Assembly: GCA_040437565.1 (NCBI GenBank)
Contig: JBDOQK010000037.1
Span: 124,001-188,000 of the forward strand
From: Albugo candida
Lineage: Eukaryota; Oomycota; Peronosporomycetes; Albuginales
DNA: 64,000 nt
Direction of reading: 5' to 3'
A program made the translations under genes and the position numbers. Each line of letters starts with the position of its first letter. The first letter of the stretch is position 1. Below, one piece after another: positions 42,974 through 52,975 of the stretch. A model generated the notes under the pieces. The model ran no database searches. It was not told the origin of the DNA and worked only from the letters and a program-made list of their open reading frames with translations.

Positions 42974-43624
42974 ATGAGTTGGAAAAAGAATCTCGAGCGT
43001 CGAGGTGGCTTTTACGGTGATACTTATTGGTATGATTACAACCTGTCACGTCGGATGCCGCTCGTGAAGCCAATGATAGAAGAATTGGTTGCATCCTTGC
43101 CGCCATGCTCTGAGCAAAAGGTTCTCGATCTTTGTTCCGGAAGTGGAAATTTGGCTGAATGCGTGTTGCATGCATATCCATCCATCAGTAATCTGGTACT
43201 ACTCGACTCCTCAGCAGAAAGACTTCAAATCGCAAAGACGCGAGTGGAAGCCGTGCCGTCGAATGCGTCTATAAACTTACTCGAGTATATAATTGATCTT
43301 AGTAATCAATCAAAGTTGCCCGATGGGCCGTACAATTTGATCGTAGGAAGTCTGGCACTTCATCCACTCATTGAAAAACCAGCGCATTATGCAACGAAAG
43401 GCGTGAAATCAAATGAAAACTCGACGTCAAGTGATTCATACGAATCTCTATTCAAAATTCTATACAACTCATTATCGCCAAAGGGACATTTGATCTTTGG
43501 CGATCACGTTGGACAACTATCGCTTTATGAGCAACTTGTGATGATGACCAAAGTCGGGTTCATCGACGTCGATTGCTCGTGGCGTCAAAGCGACTTTTTC
43601 ATTGCGGGTGGACGCCGACCATGA
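42974..43624 (+). CDS. SAM-dependent class I methyltransferase
   Basis: 216 residues, one exon. A Rossmann-type SAM site is visible: KVLDLCSGSGNLAE (motif I), NLVLLDSSAERL (motif II acidic end) and YNLIVGSLALH, with a post-motif FGDHVGQLSLYEQL. No substrate-recognition domain is present, so the substrate is unknown. The first residues are basic (WKKNLERRGG). Its ATG at 42974 follows a purine-rich stretch. It is convergent with the FtsJ-type gene; the two stops are about 125 bp apart. Confidence 0.75.
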   Translation: MSWKKNLERRGGFYGDTYWYDYNLSRRMPLVKPMIEELVASLPPCSEQKVLDLCSGSGNLAECVLHAYPSISNLVLLDSSAERLQIAKTRVEAVPSNASINLLEYIIDLSNQSKLPDGPYNLIVGSLALHPLIEKPAHYATKGVKSNENSTSSDSYESLFKILYNSLSPKGHLIFGDHVGQLSLYEQLVMMTKVGFIDVDCSWRQSDFFIAGGRRP

Positions 43625-43638
43625 GAATCTACTTTGTA

Positions 43639-43661
43639 TTGGCGTGTTGGCGTGTTGGCGT
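43639..43661. repeat. Short tandem repeat, nearly three copies of an 8-bp unit
   Basis: The unit TTGGCGTG occurs two full times, plus most of a third, just after the methyltransferase stop. It lies in the 3' region and has no known role. Confidence 0.7.
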
Positions 43662-43749
43662 ATTCGAGTATAAAGCGAAATAAATGGTTCTTTGGGTCTT
43701 GCGCGTCAAATTCAAATTTGTAACGAACAGAATATGTCTCAGCGGACCG

Positions 43750-44857
43750 TTAAAAGCTTACATCCGGTGTCTTTTTTCTTGCAAAAAGAGTTCGCTCGTT
43801 TCGAGTATTCGCGTGAAGCCATTTCACCTCAAATGTATCATAATGCTCGGATAATATTTTTCGAGCTGTAGATATCGCTTCTCGTACAGCATTCTCGCTT
43901 GGTTTCTTGCCCAATTTCAGCGTGAGAACAAGATACGCCGATGGAAGCAATACATTCGCTACTTTCAGCATGAGTGATGCCGATTTGTGAACGCGGACAT
44001 TGATGTCACAAACACAGACATGAAATTTTTGCAGTTTCCATAATTGCGGTAAAGCATCTTCAAGCAACATTCGAAAATGCTGTATCCGATACGATTGCGT
44101 CCCAAGACTGAGTACTCCCGGATCGACAGCAGTGACACAGGCTCCACATTCATACAAGCAACGAGTCCATCCACCCTAATAATCAATATGTGCCAGTCAA
44201 CTCTTATAAAATTGTCTTTTTGACATTGCTACGTACTGGAGCAGCACCAATGTCCAGGACGCGATCACCACTATTGATATGAATGAAATCCAAGCATTCT
44301 TGCATTTTATAATATGCGCGACATGGAATGGTCTTTTTCATTGATGCCGACGATATAGGCGAGTGTAAAGGTACCAGAGGAGTTTCTCTGATGCCAAAGA
44401 GAATGTAATTTGTATTTCCCACTTGCAATACTGCATCAAGCATTTGTGTGTGACGTGTAGGACTCAGTGTGAAGCTTTGATCCAAAAGCACGCGTTTTAA
44501 TGCGTCTTGCAGCGTTTGTGGATACGCAGCAATGCGAATTGCATGCAGTTCCCTACGCCTCCTTTCCAGACATTTAACAATCCATTCTGGATCACTACAG
44601 CAGTGATCTAATCGATAGATGCGATGCGCTTTCATTCGACCCGCGCCAAATTGCAAAACGAGTTTTCGATACAAATGCTCGTTGTACGATGAGATTCGTG
44701 ACACACTTTGTATGTACAGTATCGGCGGCACAGACACTATTGTTGTATCCGGGAATAAAGAACGCACCTCTTGCTCGTACCGCTCTACGTGCGTATTCTC
44801 TACATGCAGCGCAACGCACGGAACGTATGGAGCAATCATCGTAAGGTGTGTCCACAT
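43750..44857 (-). CDS. FtsJ/RrmJ-like (RlmM-like) RNA 2'-O-methyltransferase
   Basis: Exons 44857-44237 and 44175-43750 joined across a 61-nt intron (348 residues). The join restores the SAM site LDIGAAP/GGWTRCL, followed by VTAVDPGVL, the hallmark of the FtsJ fold. CRAYYKMQE before it supplies the conserved Lys. The N-terminal half (about 190 residues) has a THUMP-like/RlmM-like character rather than a second enzyme. Family members methylate ribose 2'-O positions of rRNA or tRNA; the exact target is unknown. It starts 246 bp from the divergent START-FYVE-GAF gene. Confidence 0.8.
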
Positions 44858-45103
44858 AAATTAGCATTCGATGCTCCGTTACACTGAAATCAAATCAAAC
44901 TTGAGCAATCTTACATTGGACGCACCCGTTACAAAATTCAAGTGTGACGGTCCACCCATCCGATGACTTGTCTGTAACGCAAAAATACAACGCATCTATA
45001 AACGGATTAAATCCTGTAAATTCGATAGAAATAATCAGAATCCCATTATCACAATTTACCGTGTACATCATAGGAAGAAATTCCGAGCGTGATCTAAATC
45101 CTG
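44858..45103. promoter_or_regulatory. Bidirectional promoter region between FtsJ-type and START-FYVE-GAF genes
   Basis: 246 bp separate the two divergent ATGs, so both promoters must lie here or overlap the first codons. No specific element is recognised. A minus-strand frame (44895-45203) spans the region and is discussed among rejected items. Confidence 0.45.
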
Positions 45104-47197
45104 ATGATTTCTCGGCCACACGCAACTGGAGCGTTTTCACTACGTTCTGACTTGTTTCCGCTATCGTCGATCTCGGTAGAGCAGCAAGCAACGCTATATT
45201 CACGAGCCGAAGAAACCGCTCGCATTCTCCTTAATCAGACATTTAACGATCAATGGCGATACATTCCTTTTGATAAAGATGGGGCACAATTACGTAAAGA
45301 TACCAGCAATCTATCTGCTTCGTATCGAATAGTTCGTGCAACATCCGCAATTCACTGTCAGGAACACGAGATACACCAAATGTTTGCGAATACGACTTCA
45401 GAGAGCTGGCGAGGGTTTCTCCAATGCTGCTTAGGTAAATACTTTGTGGACGCATTGATTTTGCATCAGGTTCCAGCTCCGCGGGAATCAAATGAGGAGA
45501 ATTATGGAGCAAGATCACTGAGTGTCAAGTGGGGCGTCTATGAAACCAATGTCACCGGTCGACGTGATCTCTGCGTGCTGGATTATAGATGCAAAGCAGT
45601 GACTCAAGCAGATCAAATGATGAACGTGTGGTGCTTCACTTCAATTGAAGGCGAACAAGTGGGATGTTATCCACTTAAAGAGAGCCATCACCTCGAACGA
45701 AGCGAGCTGAATCGATTCGGAATATTTTGGCACTCTATTTCCGCAGATCAAATTCAGATCACATTGTGTGGAAGCTTTCCTGTCAAATTCGCGTCAGTAG
45801 CGAGTTCAGTCATATTACATGTTTTGAGTAGTGTTCAGAGAATGGTTGGAGAACTCCGTGTGAAGAATAATTTAGTGATACATAGCACACACTGGATCCA
45901 AGATGATGAGCGAAAAACTTGCTGGTTGTGTACACGGAACTTCTATGCACTACGGCGTCGACATCATTGTCGAAGATGCGGAGAGATCATTTGTGCAGAG
46001 TGCTCTGTCAAAGAACAAACGATTTTACCGTTTGTTGGGGTCTCGAAACTGCGTCTGTGCAAAGCGTGTTGTATGGAGGCGAAGACAACACCTCTTTCCA
46101 CAATCGATCGATCCAATGTCTTTGAATGTGTTGGACGTGGCAGATCGACTAGTAAGGCGACTACCAGTCCGTTGGCTTACTTGAGGTCCTCGTCGACCGG
46201 AAGTCCCTGCAGCAGTGTATTCGGAATCAGTTGTACGGATCAGCGCTTACAGAAAAGCGAGGAGAAGGCTGTCGGGCAAATCGAAAAAGCCTGTATCTCT
46301 CCGACATGCTGGAAACCATCCTTGGACCGACTATCAACGCTTGAGCATCAATTCACTCCCTACGATAATCGAGAAAAGTTTGTAGATTCTCCTCACGATG
46401 TGATAGAGGTTTCTCTGGGAAGTAAAGAAGATTGCTCGAGTTCAGACAATCAAGAAATACATGACGGAAAGATTGAGAAGCAAGGAAGCATACAAATGCT
46501 CCTAGATCACGTTGATACAACAAACACTGGTAGTGGAAGCATGTTTGATCTGCTTTGTGGCTTGGCAGGACAGACTTTAGATTGTCCGATTGCATCACTA
46601 TGCGTCCTAAATCAGACCAGTAGTGAACGGGAGGAAAATATTCTTCGATCTAGCACGGGTCTGGCACATGATTCCGCATTAGCAGAAGAACTCTCCGTCT
46701 TTATCGACAAAGTGATGGAGCCGCAACCCACAATTGTTCTGGATTCCTCTGTCGACAAACGCGTCCAACAAATATTCGGCGATCGACACAGGTCGATTCG
46801 TATACGATTTTTCGCCGGATGTGCCATCTACTCCAAACATAGTCATAAACAGCTTGGCTATATTTGTGTGGCCGACTTCAAAAAACGAGATGCGGTCGAA
46901 GCAAGTCACGCATTTGCGATGGAACGTCTGGCTTCCCTTGCAGTGACAACCATGGAAAGAAATATTGCGTCTAGCCAGTCTTCTGTCGAGAAAAAGCAAT
47001 TGGATGGTCAATTAAGCGATTCGATAGCCCCATGCGATTTCCTTCCAATGACACAACCTGAAAGCAGTTGGGAGCACAACCAATCATTTCGTTCAAAGAG
47101 AAAAGCCTCTATCGATTACCAAAATGCCGAATCACAATTGCGGCATTTGTTGATAAAAGCCATTGAGACCCAACAACTTACAAAAGCCCATCGGTGA
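45104..47197 (+). CDS. START-like, FYVE and GAF domain protein
   Basis: 697 residues, one exon from the ATG at 45104. The first 260 residues have the START/lipid-binding pattern common before oomycete FYVE fingers (WRYIPFDKDGAQ, SVKWGVYETN, FGIFWHSI). A well-formed FYVE finger follows at about 265-330: WIQDDERKTC (the WxxD region), RRRHHCRRCG and RLCKACC, consistent with binding phosphatidylinositol 3-phosphate on endosomes. A GAF-like domain lies at about 470-625 (MFDLLCGLAGQTLDCPIASLCV, FAGCAIYS, GYICVADF). Such proteins form a large oomycete family of unknown specific function. Ligands of the START and GAF parts are not predictable here. Confidence 0.87.
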   Translation: MISRPHATGAFSLRSDLFPLSSISVEQQATLYSRAEETARILLNQTFNDQWRYIPFDKDGAQLRKDTSNLSASYRIVRATSAIHCQEHEIHQMFANTTSESWRGFLQCCLGKYFVDALILHQVPAPRESNEENYGARSLSVKWGVYETNVTGRRDLCVLDYRCKAVTQADQMMNVWCFTSIEGEQVGCYPLKESHHLERSELNRFGIFWHSISADQIQITLCGSFPVKFASVASSVILHVLSSVQRMVGELRVKNNLVIHSTHWIQDDERKTCWLCTRNFYALRRRHHCRRCGEIICAECSVKEQTILPFVGVSKLRLCKACCMEAKTTPLSTIDRSNVFECVGRGRSTSKATTSPLAYLRSSSTGSPCSSVFGISCTDQRLQKSEEKAVGQIEKACISPTCWKPSLDRLSTLEHQFTPYDNREKFVDSPHDVIEVSLGSKEDCSSSDNQEIHDGKIEKQGSIQMLLDHVDTTNTGSGSMFDLLCGLAGQTLDCPIASLCVLNQTSSEREENILRSSTGLAHDSALAEELSVFIDKVMEPQPTIVLDSSVDKRVQQIFGDRHRSIRIRFFAGCAIYSKHSHKQLGYICVADFKKRDAVEASHAFAMERLASLAVTTMERNIASSQSSVEKKQLDGQLSDSIAPCDFLPMTQPESSWEHNQSFRSKRKASIDYQNAESQLRHLLIKAIETQQLTKAHR

Positions 47198-47961
47198 AAA
47201 TGACTGTTTGTGCGCCGCAGGCAAATTATTTCGACCATCAGAAAACGTCAATTGGTGCGAATTGCGTGGCGCATCAAAATTGTACATATGCAACCCCGCG
47301 AATTAGCAAATTTCCGGCATTTTGACCGTGTAAATAGCAAGTGCAATGCTTCGCATCGTGCAAAGGTCTGACAGAGCACGGTAAACGACTCGAATAGTAG
47401 CATTTGAAAGTCGACAGTCCAAGTGCTATAATAGGAATCGTCCTAGGAATAGTGCTTGATCCAGTAAGCGTCTCCTGAGAAAAAAAGTCTTTTTTAACCC
47501 GCCTGAAAACTCCTACGGACGATGTATCAAACACTCGTTTGACGTGTGAACCCACCAACCTAAAGCTATGCTGACGAAACACTGTAGAAATCAGACCATG
47601 CTGCCTTTTTAACCTACAGCTGTTTGAATCTCTATAGAGAGCATTGAATAAAACTACGCTAGTTGTGTTACGTGTACACACTAATACTTTCCTATCGAAA
47701 AGCCGCGAGAAAAGGTACGTTACTGTACCACTAAACACGGTTCCCCATGTAAACTCAAATAGTAACGTTAACGAATCTGAATTAAAAAAGCGCATAAACG
47801 GACATACAAAACAATTACGCCTGACACTCCACTGGCCTTATCGCAAGCACCGTAGACTTTGAATTAGTACCCTCTCCGCATTTCTATCTCTATCTGTTCT
47901 CGTTATACAGACTACACATTTATTCACGAACCGACTCAATTGCCGATCCTATCCATCTTCC
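47198..47961. other. Intergenic region between START-FYVE-GAF and cyclase genes
   Basis: About 764 bp. The only long frame is the minus-strand one at 47274-47795, listed separately. The last 60 bp are pyrimidine-rich before the cyclase ATG. Confidence 0.4.
47274..47795 (-). CDS. Hypothetical 173-residue orphan protein
   Basis: An uninterrupted 173-codon frame with an ATG at 47795, filling most of the spacer. The N-terminus is hydrophobic (LTLLFEFTWGTVFSGTVTYLF), possibly a leader or a membrane span. The rest is basic, and the C-terminal third has several Cys (CYY, CSV, HCTCY). There is no known domain and no CHxC or RxLR effector motif. Frame length is unusual for non-coding DNA, but no other support exists. 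Confidence 0.33.
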   Translation of the reverse strand: MRFFNSDSLTLLFEFTWGTVFSGTVTYLFSRLFDRKVLVCTRNTTSVVLFNALYRDSNSCRLKRQHGLISTVFRQHSFRLVGSHVKRVFDTSSVGVFRRVKKDFFSQETLTGSSTIPRTIPIIALGLSTFKCYYSSRLPCSVRPLHDAKHCTCYLHGQNAGNLLIRGVAYVQF

Positions 47962-50301
47962 ATGTGTTGGTGGTGTTGTATGCGCGTGCTGGAGAATTGT
48001 CTGCCGCGAAATGATATCGTACGAGAATTAGCACCGTACCTCCAACATGCGCATCAAGAGGAGCAACCAACGACGCAAGATCGAGAGAGACCGCCCCGGG
48101 CCCACGATGACGCATCTCGTCCACCACAACGACAAACGCCGCGTATCGGGCAGTCGACGAGCAGTGGAGAAATCGACGTTGTTATCACTTCTGGAATCGA
48201 TTCTATAACAGTCAATTATCATGACGGTACACAAGCCATTTTAGAATCGAGCAATAATATACCGGTTTCCACCAATGAGGGACAAGAGCGCTCCACAGCT
48301 TTAAGCGGACGGAATGGGTATTTCAATTCGATGCATCTGCCTACACTCACGAATAGCCAGAAACGTATGCCAATTGTGAGGTCTACGCGATCGGAACAGA
48401 CCGAGTACTCGAAATGCTCTTCGCCAGTGAACAATACGTCGGACACACAATCGGGACCCATACGACTCACAACTGGTGGGTATGAGGGCGGTTTAAATCC
48501 TCATCTGACTTTAGCTTCAAATTGTATGAGTGATCCCTCATTACCAACACTTCCATTACGAAGACCTTCTCATCAAAAAGTGAAAACGGAATTGGGTGAT
48601 TTGACTCCAGTGTATTGGGATAAAATTGTGCTAGTCCAGGTCACCGCCGAAGGATTTCGAGAGATATTGAGTCGCTACAACAGCGAGTTGCTCGAAGAAG
48701 CTCGATTATTGTATGAGCACACGGTCTTATCTCGATTATCGTCCGAATATGGAGGCATCGAATTGATCCGACAACGTCAATCGGGTTTGTATGTTGTCGC
48801 GTTCATGTCGGAATTCCATGCTGCCAAGTGGTGTATCTCTCTACAGCTGAGCTTGGTATACGCGGCGTGGAATGTGAAATTACTCAAGCAGATTCGTGCT
48901 CTCGACGAATATTACCAAAAAGTACCGGGGAAGTCAAAGAAGAGTGTATTATTATATCGCGGATTTCGTGTATGTATGGTGATACACAGTGTTCAAATGG
49001 ACGGGAATTTGGAAATCTCACTGGCGAATGCTGTCAAGTGGACAAAAACAGTCTCGGATTTCGCACATGGAGGACAGATTGTATTGAGCGATAATGTTTG
49101 GGATCGACTGAAAGAACAATTGGTACAGATTGGGAACCCTGTCGTGGAAGATCTTGGCGCACATCTGGTTCTAGGCACAGAAGTACAGCTTGTGTTACTT
49201 CTTCCCCGAAATCTCGAATTACGACGATTTCGGCCGCTAAAGTCTCCTCAACAATTGAAATTAGGAATGCGTGATGCTCCATCCGCTATGAACGATGTCA
49301 CAATGGTATTCACGTTTATTGACGGTGCACGGCCTCTGGTACGATCGCATGCTGAAGAACTAGCAAATCGAATCAAAGTATTATGCTCAGTAGCTCGAGA
49401 TTTATTGAAAAAGCACAAAGGATACGAATGTCAGGAGCTCCAAGGAGATTTCATGGTCGCATTTTTTCATCCGTGCAGTGCGATATTATGGTGTGGGGAA
49501 TTACAATTACAGATTCAAGCAAAATTTCGCGAGTGGAGTGCAGCTGCCGGACGGAACCAACAGGAATTGATGTTTCATATGTCTATGGGTATTGAGACCG
49601 GTCGACCGGCCAGCGTCAGTCCTCACAAAACGAGTGGCCGCGCCGACTACTTTGGGAATATCGTGAATCAGACTGCTCGAATTGCCAAAGCCGCGAATGG
49701 AGGTCAAATTCTCATCGGAGGCGATGCATGGCGGATATTCTCGCATGCGTACGCTCGTATCAGTACGAATGTGACCACGCACGATGTGATCAGTGAAGTC
49801 AGAGAGGCGACAATATTCGAGTTCAAGTTTCACGGATACTATGCTTTCAAGGGAATTGCCGCGCCAATTGGACTCATTGAAGCCATTCCAGTCGATCCAA
49901 GACATATGCAGCGAGTCGTTCAGGGTAAAGTGAGCGGTGACGGATTGTCGAGCTTGTTTCGTCCTCCCAAATCCCAGCAGATCGATGAACGATCCGTTGC
50001 GTTGCAGCATCGTATCGATGTGAAAAATGTTCCGGCTGAAATGTGGCGATTGCATCACGCACAAAAGAATGAGAACAATACGATCCGAGAGACAGAATTC
50101 GACGAGAGTTTTGCGATTCGAGATGATGTGTTGATGCTAGAATCAGAGTCCATGGATGAAGCTGAAATGACAATTAGTGGGAGCGAAACATTGGCTATGA
50201 GTGGAGGATTTCGATTCAATCATAATCTCTTGGCTTCCCAGACATCATTTACAGCGAGCGCATTCGAACCGATTCTCGATGAAAGAATGGATCGTATTTG
50301 A
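47962..50301 (+). CDS. Soluble protein with two class III nucleotide-cyclase domains
   Basis: 779 residues, one exon. After a disordered N-terminus of about 200 residues come two cyclase-homology domains (about 215-420 and 445-640). The second keeps FTFIDGA (Asp, near 453), LQGDFMVAF (second metal Asp, near 496) and GNIVNQTARI (transition-state Asn and Arg), then GGQILI. The first is degenerate: LVQVTAEGF and QSGLYVVAF lack both Asp. The Lys that selects adenine is not evident. Activity, and whether the product is cAMP or cGMP, are therefore open. The start MCWWCCMRV has clustered Cys that could be acylated. No transmembrane spans are visible. Confidence 0.8.
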   Translation: MCWWCCMRVLENCLPRNDIVRELAPYLQHAHQEEQPTTQDRERPPRAHDDASRPPQRQTPRIGQSTSSGEIDVVITSGIDSITVNYHDGTQAILESSNNIPVSTNEGQERSTALSGRNGYFNSMHLPTLTNSQKRMPIVRSTRSEQTEYSKCSSPVNNTSDTQSGPIRLTTGGYEGGLNPHLTLASNCMSDPSLPTLPLRRPSHQKVKTELGDLTPVYWDKIVLVQVTAEGFREILSRYNSELLEEARLLYEHTVLSRLSSEYGGIELIRQRQSGLYVVAFMSEFHAAKWCISLQLSLVYAAWNVKLLKQIRALDEYYQKVPGKSKKSVLLYRGFRVCMVIHSVQMDGNLEISLANAVKWTKTVSDFAHGGQIVLSDNVWDRLKEQLVQIGNPVVEDLGAHLVLGTEVQLVLLLPRNLELRRFRPLKSPQQLKLGMRDAPSAMNDVTMVFTFIDGARPLVRSHAEELANRIKVLCSVARDLLKKHKGYECQELQGDFMVAFFHPCSAILWCGELQLQIQAKFREWSAAAGRNQQELMFHMSMGIETGRPASVSPHKTSGRADYFGNIVNQTARIAKAANGGQILIGGDAWRIFSHAYARISTNVTTHDVISEVREATIFEFKFHGYYAFKGIAAPIGLIEAIPVDPRHMQRVVQGKVSGDGLSSLFRPPKSQQIDERSVALQHRIDVKNVPAEMWRLHHAQKNENNTIRETEFDESFAIRDDVLMLESESMDEAEMTISGSETLAMSGGFRFNHNLLASQTSFTASAFEPILDERMDRI

Positions 50302-50654
50302 TGATCAGCAGGATAGCTGTACTGTTAGATAGAAAGAAGCGAGTTGGCACGATAGAGCGTACACTTTGGTGAAGGGAAAAGATGTTGTGATACTGTTCGT
50401 TCTTTTTGGCTTGAATGAAGCTGGCAAGTGAGGATGCATGGACTGTGTCCTGTACGATGATGTCGCCCGTTGTCTGCTTCCTTTCCATCCACCCATTCGA
50501 CTTGTTAGCCGCGGAGGTGACATGCTGCATCCGAGGCAGAGCTTGTGCGTAAGAACGTGCGCAAGCAGAATGAGCAGCAAAGTAGTGTGTGATTCCTTGC
50601 AGAGTCGTAATAGGTTTCCAGGCGCATTTTGCCAAAATTCACGGAGCTGTATGG
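50302..50654. other. 3' spacer between convergent cyclase and ligase genes
   Basis: About 350 bp between two stop codons. No further gene is supported; open frames here are short and on both strands. Confidence 0.45.
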
Positions 50655-52658
50655 TTACTTGTTTACATTTTCCCTTTCTTGCAAAATTCTGCGCAATATC
50701 TTGCCAGTGGGACTCCGCGGAATGGAGTCGGTAAACTCGACAGCACGAAGTCTTTTATACGCAGCCACTTTACCCGCCACAAAGTCCAAAATATCGGATT
50801 TTTTGCACGCAATATTTTGGTCTCTCAACACCACATACGCCTTTGGAAACTCCTCTCCATTCTTATCGTATGCGCGAACGCAACACGAGTCCAATATGTC
50901 GGGATGAAGATTCAGGATATCCTCGAGTTCAGCTGGAGCAACTTGATAGCCTCGATACTTGATAAGTTCTTTTGACCGATCGAGAATGAACACAAAGCCA
51001 TCTTCATCAATGTACCCGACATCGCCTGTACGCAGGTAATCTCCGTCGACAAAGGCGGCTTCAGTCAAACGTTTCTCGTTTAGGTATCCTTGCATGACTT
51101 GTGGTCCACGGAATAAAAGCTCTCCTATCCCACCAGCTTCGAGATCGTCGCCGCTGCTCGTACATCGAACACGCAATTGTGTGTTTGCTACCACTCTACC
51201 AGCAGACCCCTTCCTCGAAACTCATAAGCGCGAGATGATTAACGTGTGATAGAGATTCTTCTACCTTTTTACGTGTCTCGTCTTGATTGATAGTCAAAAG
51301 CGGAGACGATTCCGTCAGTCCGTAGCCTTGCTTCACGATCACGGAAAGACGCTTCTCCAGAAGAGATTCCACACGATGACCTAATGGAGCTCCTCCAGAT
51401 ACTATAACCTTCGTCGCCGAGAGGTCGTAACGATCCACCATCGGATGATTTGCTAGGAACAGCGCAATTGGCGGGGCAATATGAATTTTTTCCATCTGCA
51501 TCAACGTGTCGGTGAGCGTGTTTTTCCATTCTGACAGTAGTAACGACCTACCCGGAGGCTGGAAACTGTTCTCAAAAACACTTCAGGATCGAATTTGGGT
51601 AAGATGACGTTTGTACGGCCTTGGTGCAGCGCCATATTCGAGATAAGAGAGCCGTAAATGTGGTAAAATGGCAAGACACCGATACATTGACGACCCAATT
51701 TCTCAAGCTGACTGACTTGCAACACATTCGCTACAATATTCCGATGGGAAAGCATCACTCCCTACATCGACCATAAAAGTCATTCACTCGTTTGTTTAAA
51801 AGCGCCACTACCTTTGGTAAGCCTGTAGTCCCGCTGGAAAATGGCAACATGCTCGTCGACCGCACAGTATCTGAATCAAATATATCGGTCCACTTCCAGT
51901 CACTGTACCCTCTTCCTATAAATTCGCTGCATACTGCTTCTAAGCTTGAGCTCGAATACTTGGAATTCAAGAAAACCTGATGGATTTGTGTTGAGATGCA
52001 GTGGAAGCTTCGCCAAAAGTATAAAACTTTATCGTATTACTCGCTACGAGTTGAGCCGCTTCAAAAGATACGTGTTCCACTGATCTGTTTGTGATGATTG
52101 TGGTGGCCTTTCGTACATCGCGTCAGTGTGTCCATCGCTCCACTTAGAGCACAAGTACCTTGGCACATGTGAGCTGTGTCGCTAGTTCTGCAGGCTTTAG
52201 TAAGGGTGAGGCAGTACTGCAAATGACGCCCAAAGCATTCAGAGCTGGAGATTCAACATATTAGTCAACAGATTTGCTCAGCATTGCTTCCTACCCAGTG
52301 TGATCATCATGTACTCTAAGCAATTGGGAGAATGGAGGAGCACTACATCGCCACGTTGAATTCCATCGGTTTCTAAGCCGCATGCGATACTTTTGGCGTT
52401 TTCATACAACTGTTTAAATGTGACCTTCTCATTCGTGACAGCACATTGTGAAGCTACTTTGTCGGGGATCGCATGCGCTTGTTTCTCAGCAATATGCCAC
52501 AATGTGGTGTCAGGAATCGCAATAGACTCGAACGGAGAATCAAATATCGTCGAGGATGCGTTCCGACAGCTTTGAAATGCATTGCGAAGAAGGCGTTTGT
52601 TCGCATGAGCACTCAGAGTCGGACATAAAGATCGCAATAACAGGCGGCTCTGAAGCAT
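50655..52658 (-). CDS. 4-coumarate:CoA ligase-like AMP-forming acyl-CoA synthetase
   Basis: Seven exons on the minus strand: 52658-52295, 52244-52159, 52107-51977, 51926-51812, 51761-51552, 51495-51273 and 51220-50655. They sum to 564 residues in one continuous frame. Introns are 50-56 nt. Joins restore SSGTTGLPKGVMLSHRN (the AMP-binding loop, across 51762-51811), LPFYHIYG, GYGLTESSP, YLRTGDVGYID, DRSKELIKYRG and the catalytic Lys in SPTGKILRR. The enzyme activates a carboxylic acid through an acyl-adenylate to its CoA ester; the substrate is unknown. The first 35 residues are Arg/Ser/Leu-rich and acid-free, like a mitochondrial presequence, and there is no peroxisomal C-terminal signal. Confidence 0.87.
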
Positions 52659-52975
52659 ATCTATAGTTAAGTAAGGTACATTATATTAGTGACAGTATTG
52701 GCAATTATTTGCAATTCTATCCTGTGATTCGATTTGGCTCCGAGACTATGACTACCAGAGAAATTTCTACTACTATATAAGAGCTAAAAGCTATTATTTC
52801 ATCAACCATTCCGTTGCTGTGCTCTATAAAGCAGTGGAAGGCCATCTCCATCCAATAGCAACCAACAAGTCGGATGATTGAAGGCCTTCACTTTACAGAC
52901 AATAAAAAGGAATGTGATTTGACGCTGACGTAAACGCATGATTCTATCTCCTATTATTGCTACCGATCAAGTCGA
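52659..52975. other. Spacer between ligase start and remodeller stop
   Basis: About 317 bp, AT-rich; promoter side of the ligase. A TATATAAG sequence near 52774 is compatible with a core promoter element but is about 115 bp upstream of the ATG. Nothing else is seen. Confidence 0.4.

Noticed and set aside
44895-45203. 102-codon minus-strand frame with coherent-looking hydrophobic core
   Set aside because: It has no ATG start, overlaps the first 100 bp of the START-FYVE-GAF gene and lies in the shared promoter; I could not join it to the FtsJ-type gene without a stop.
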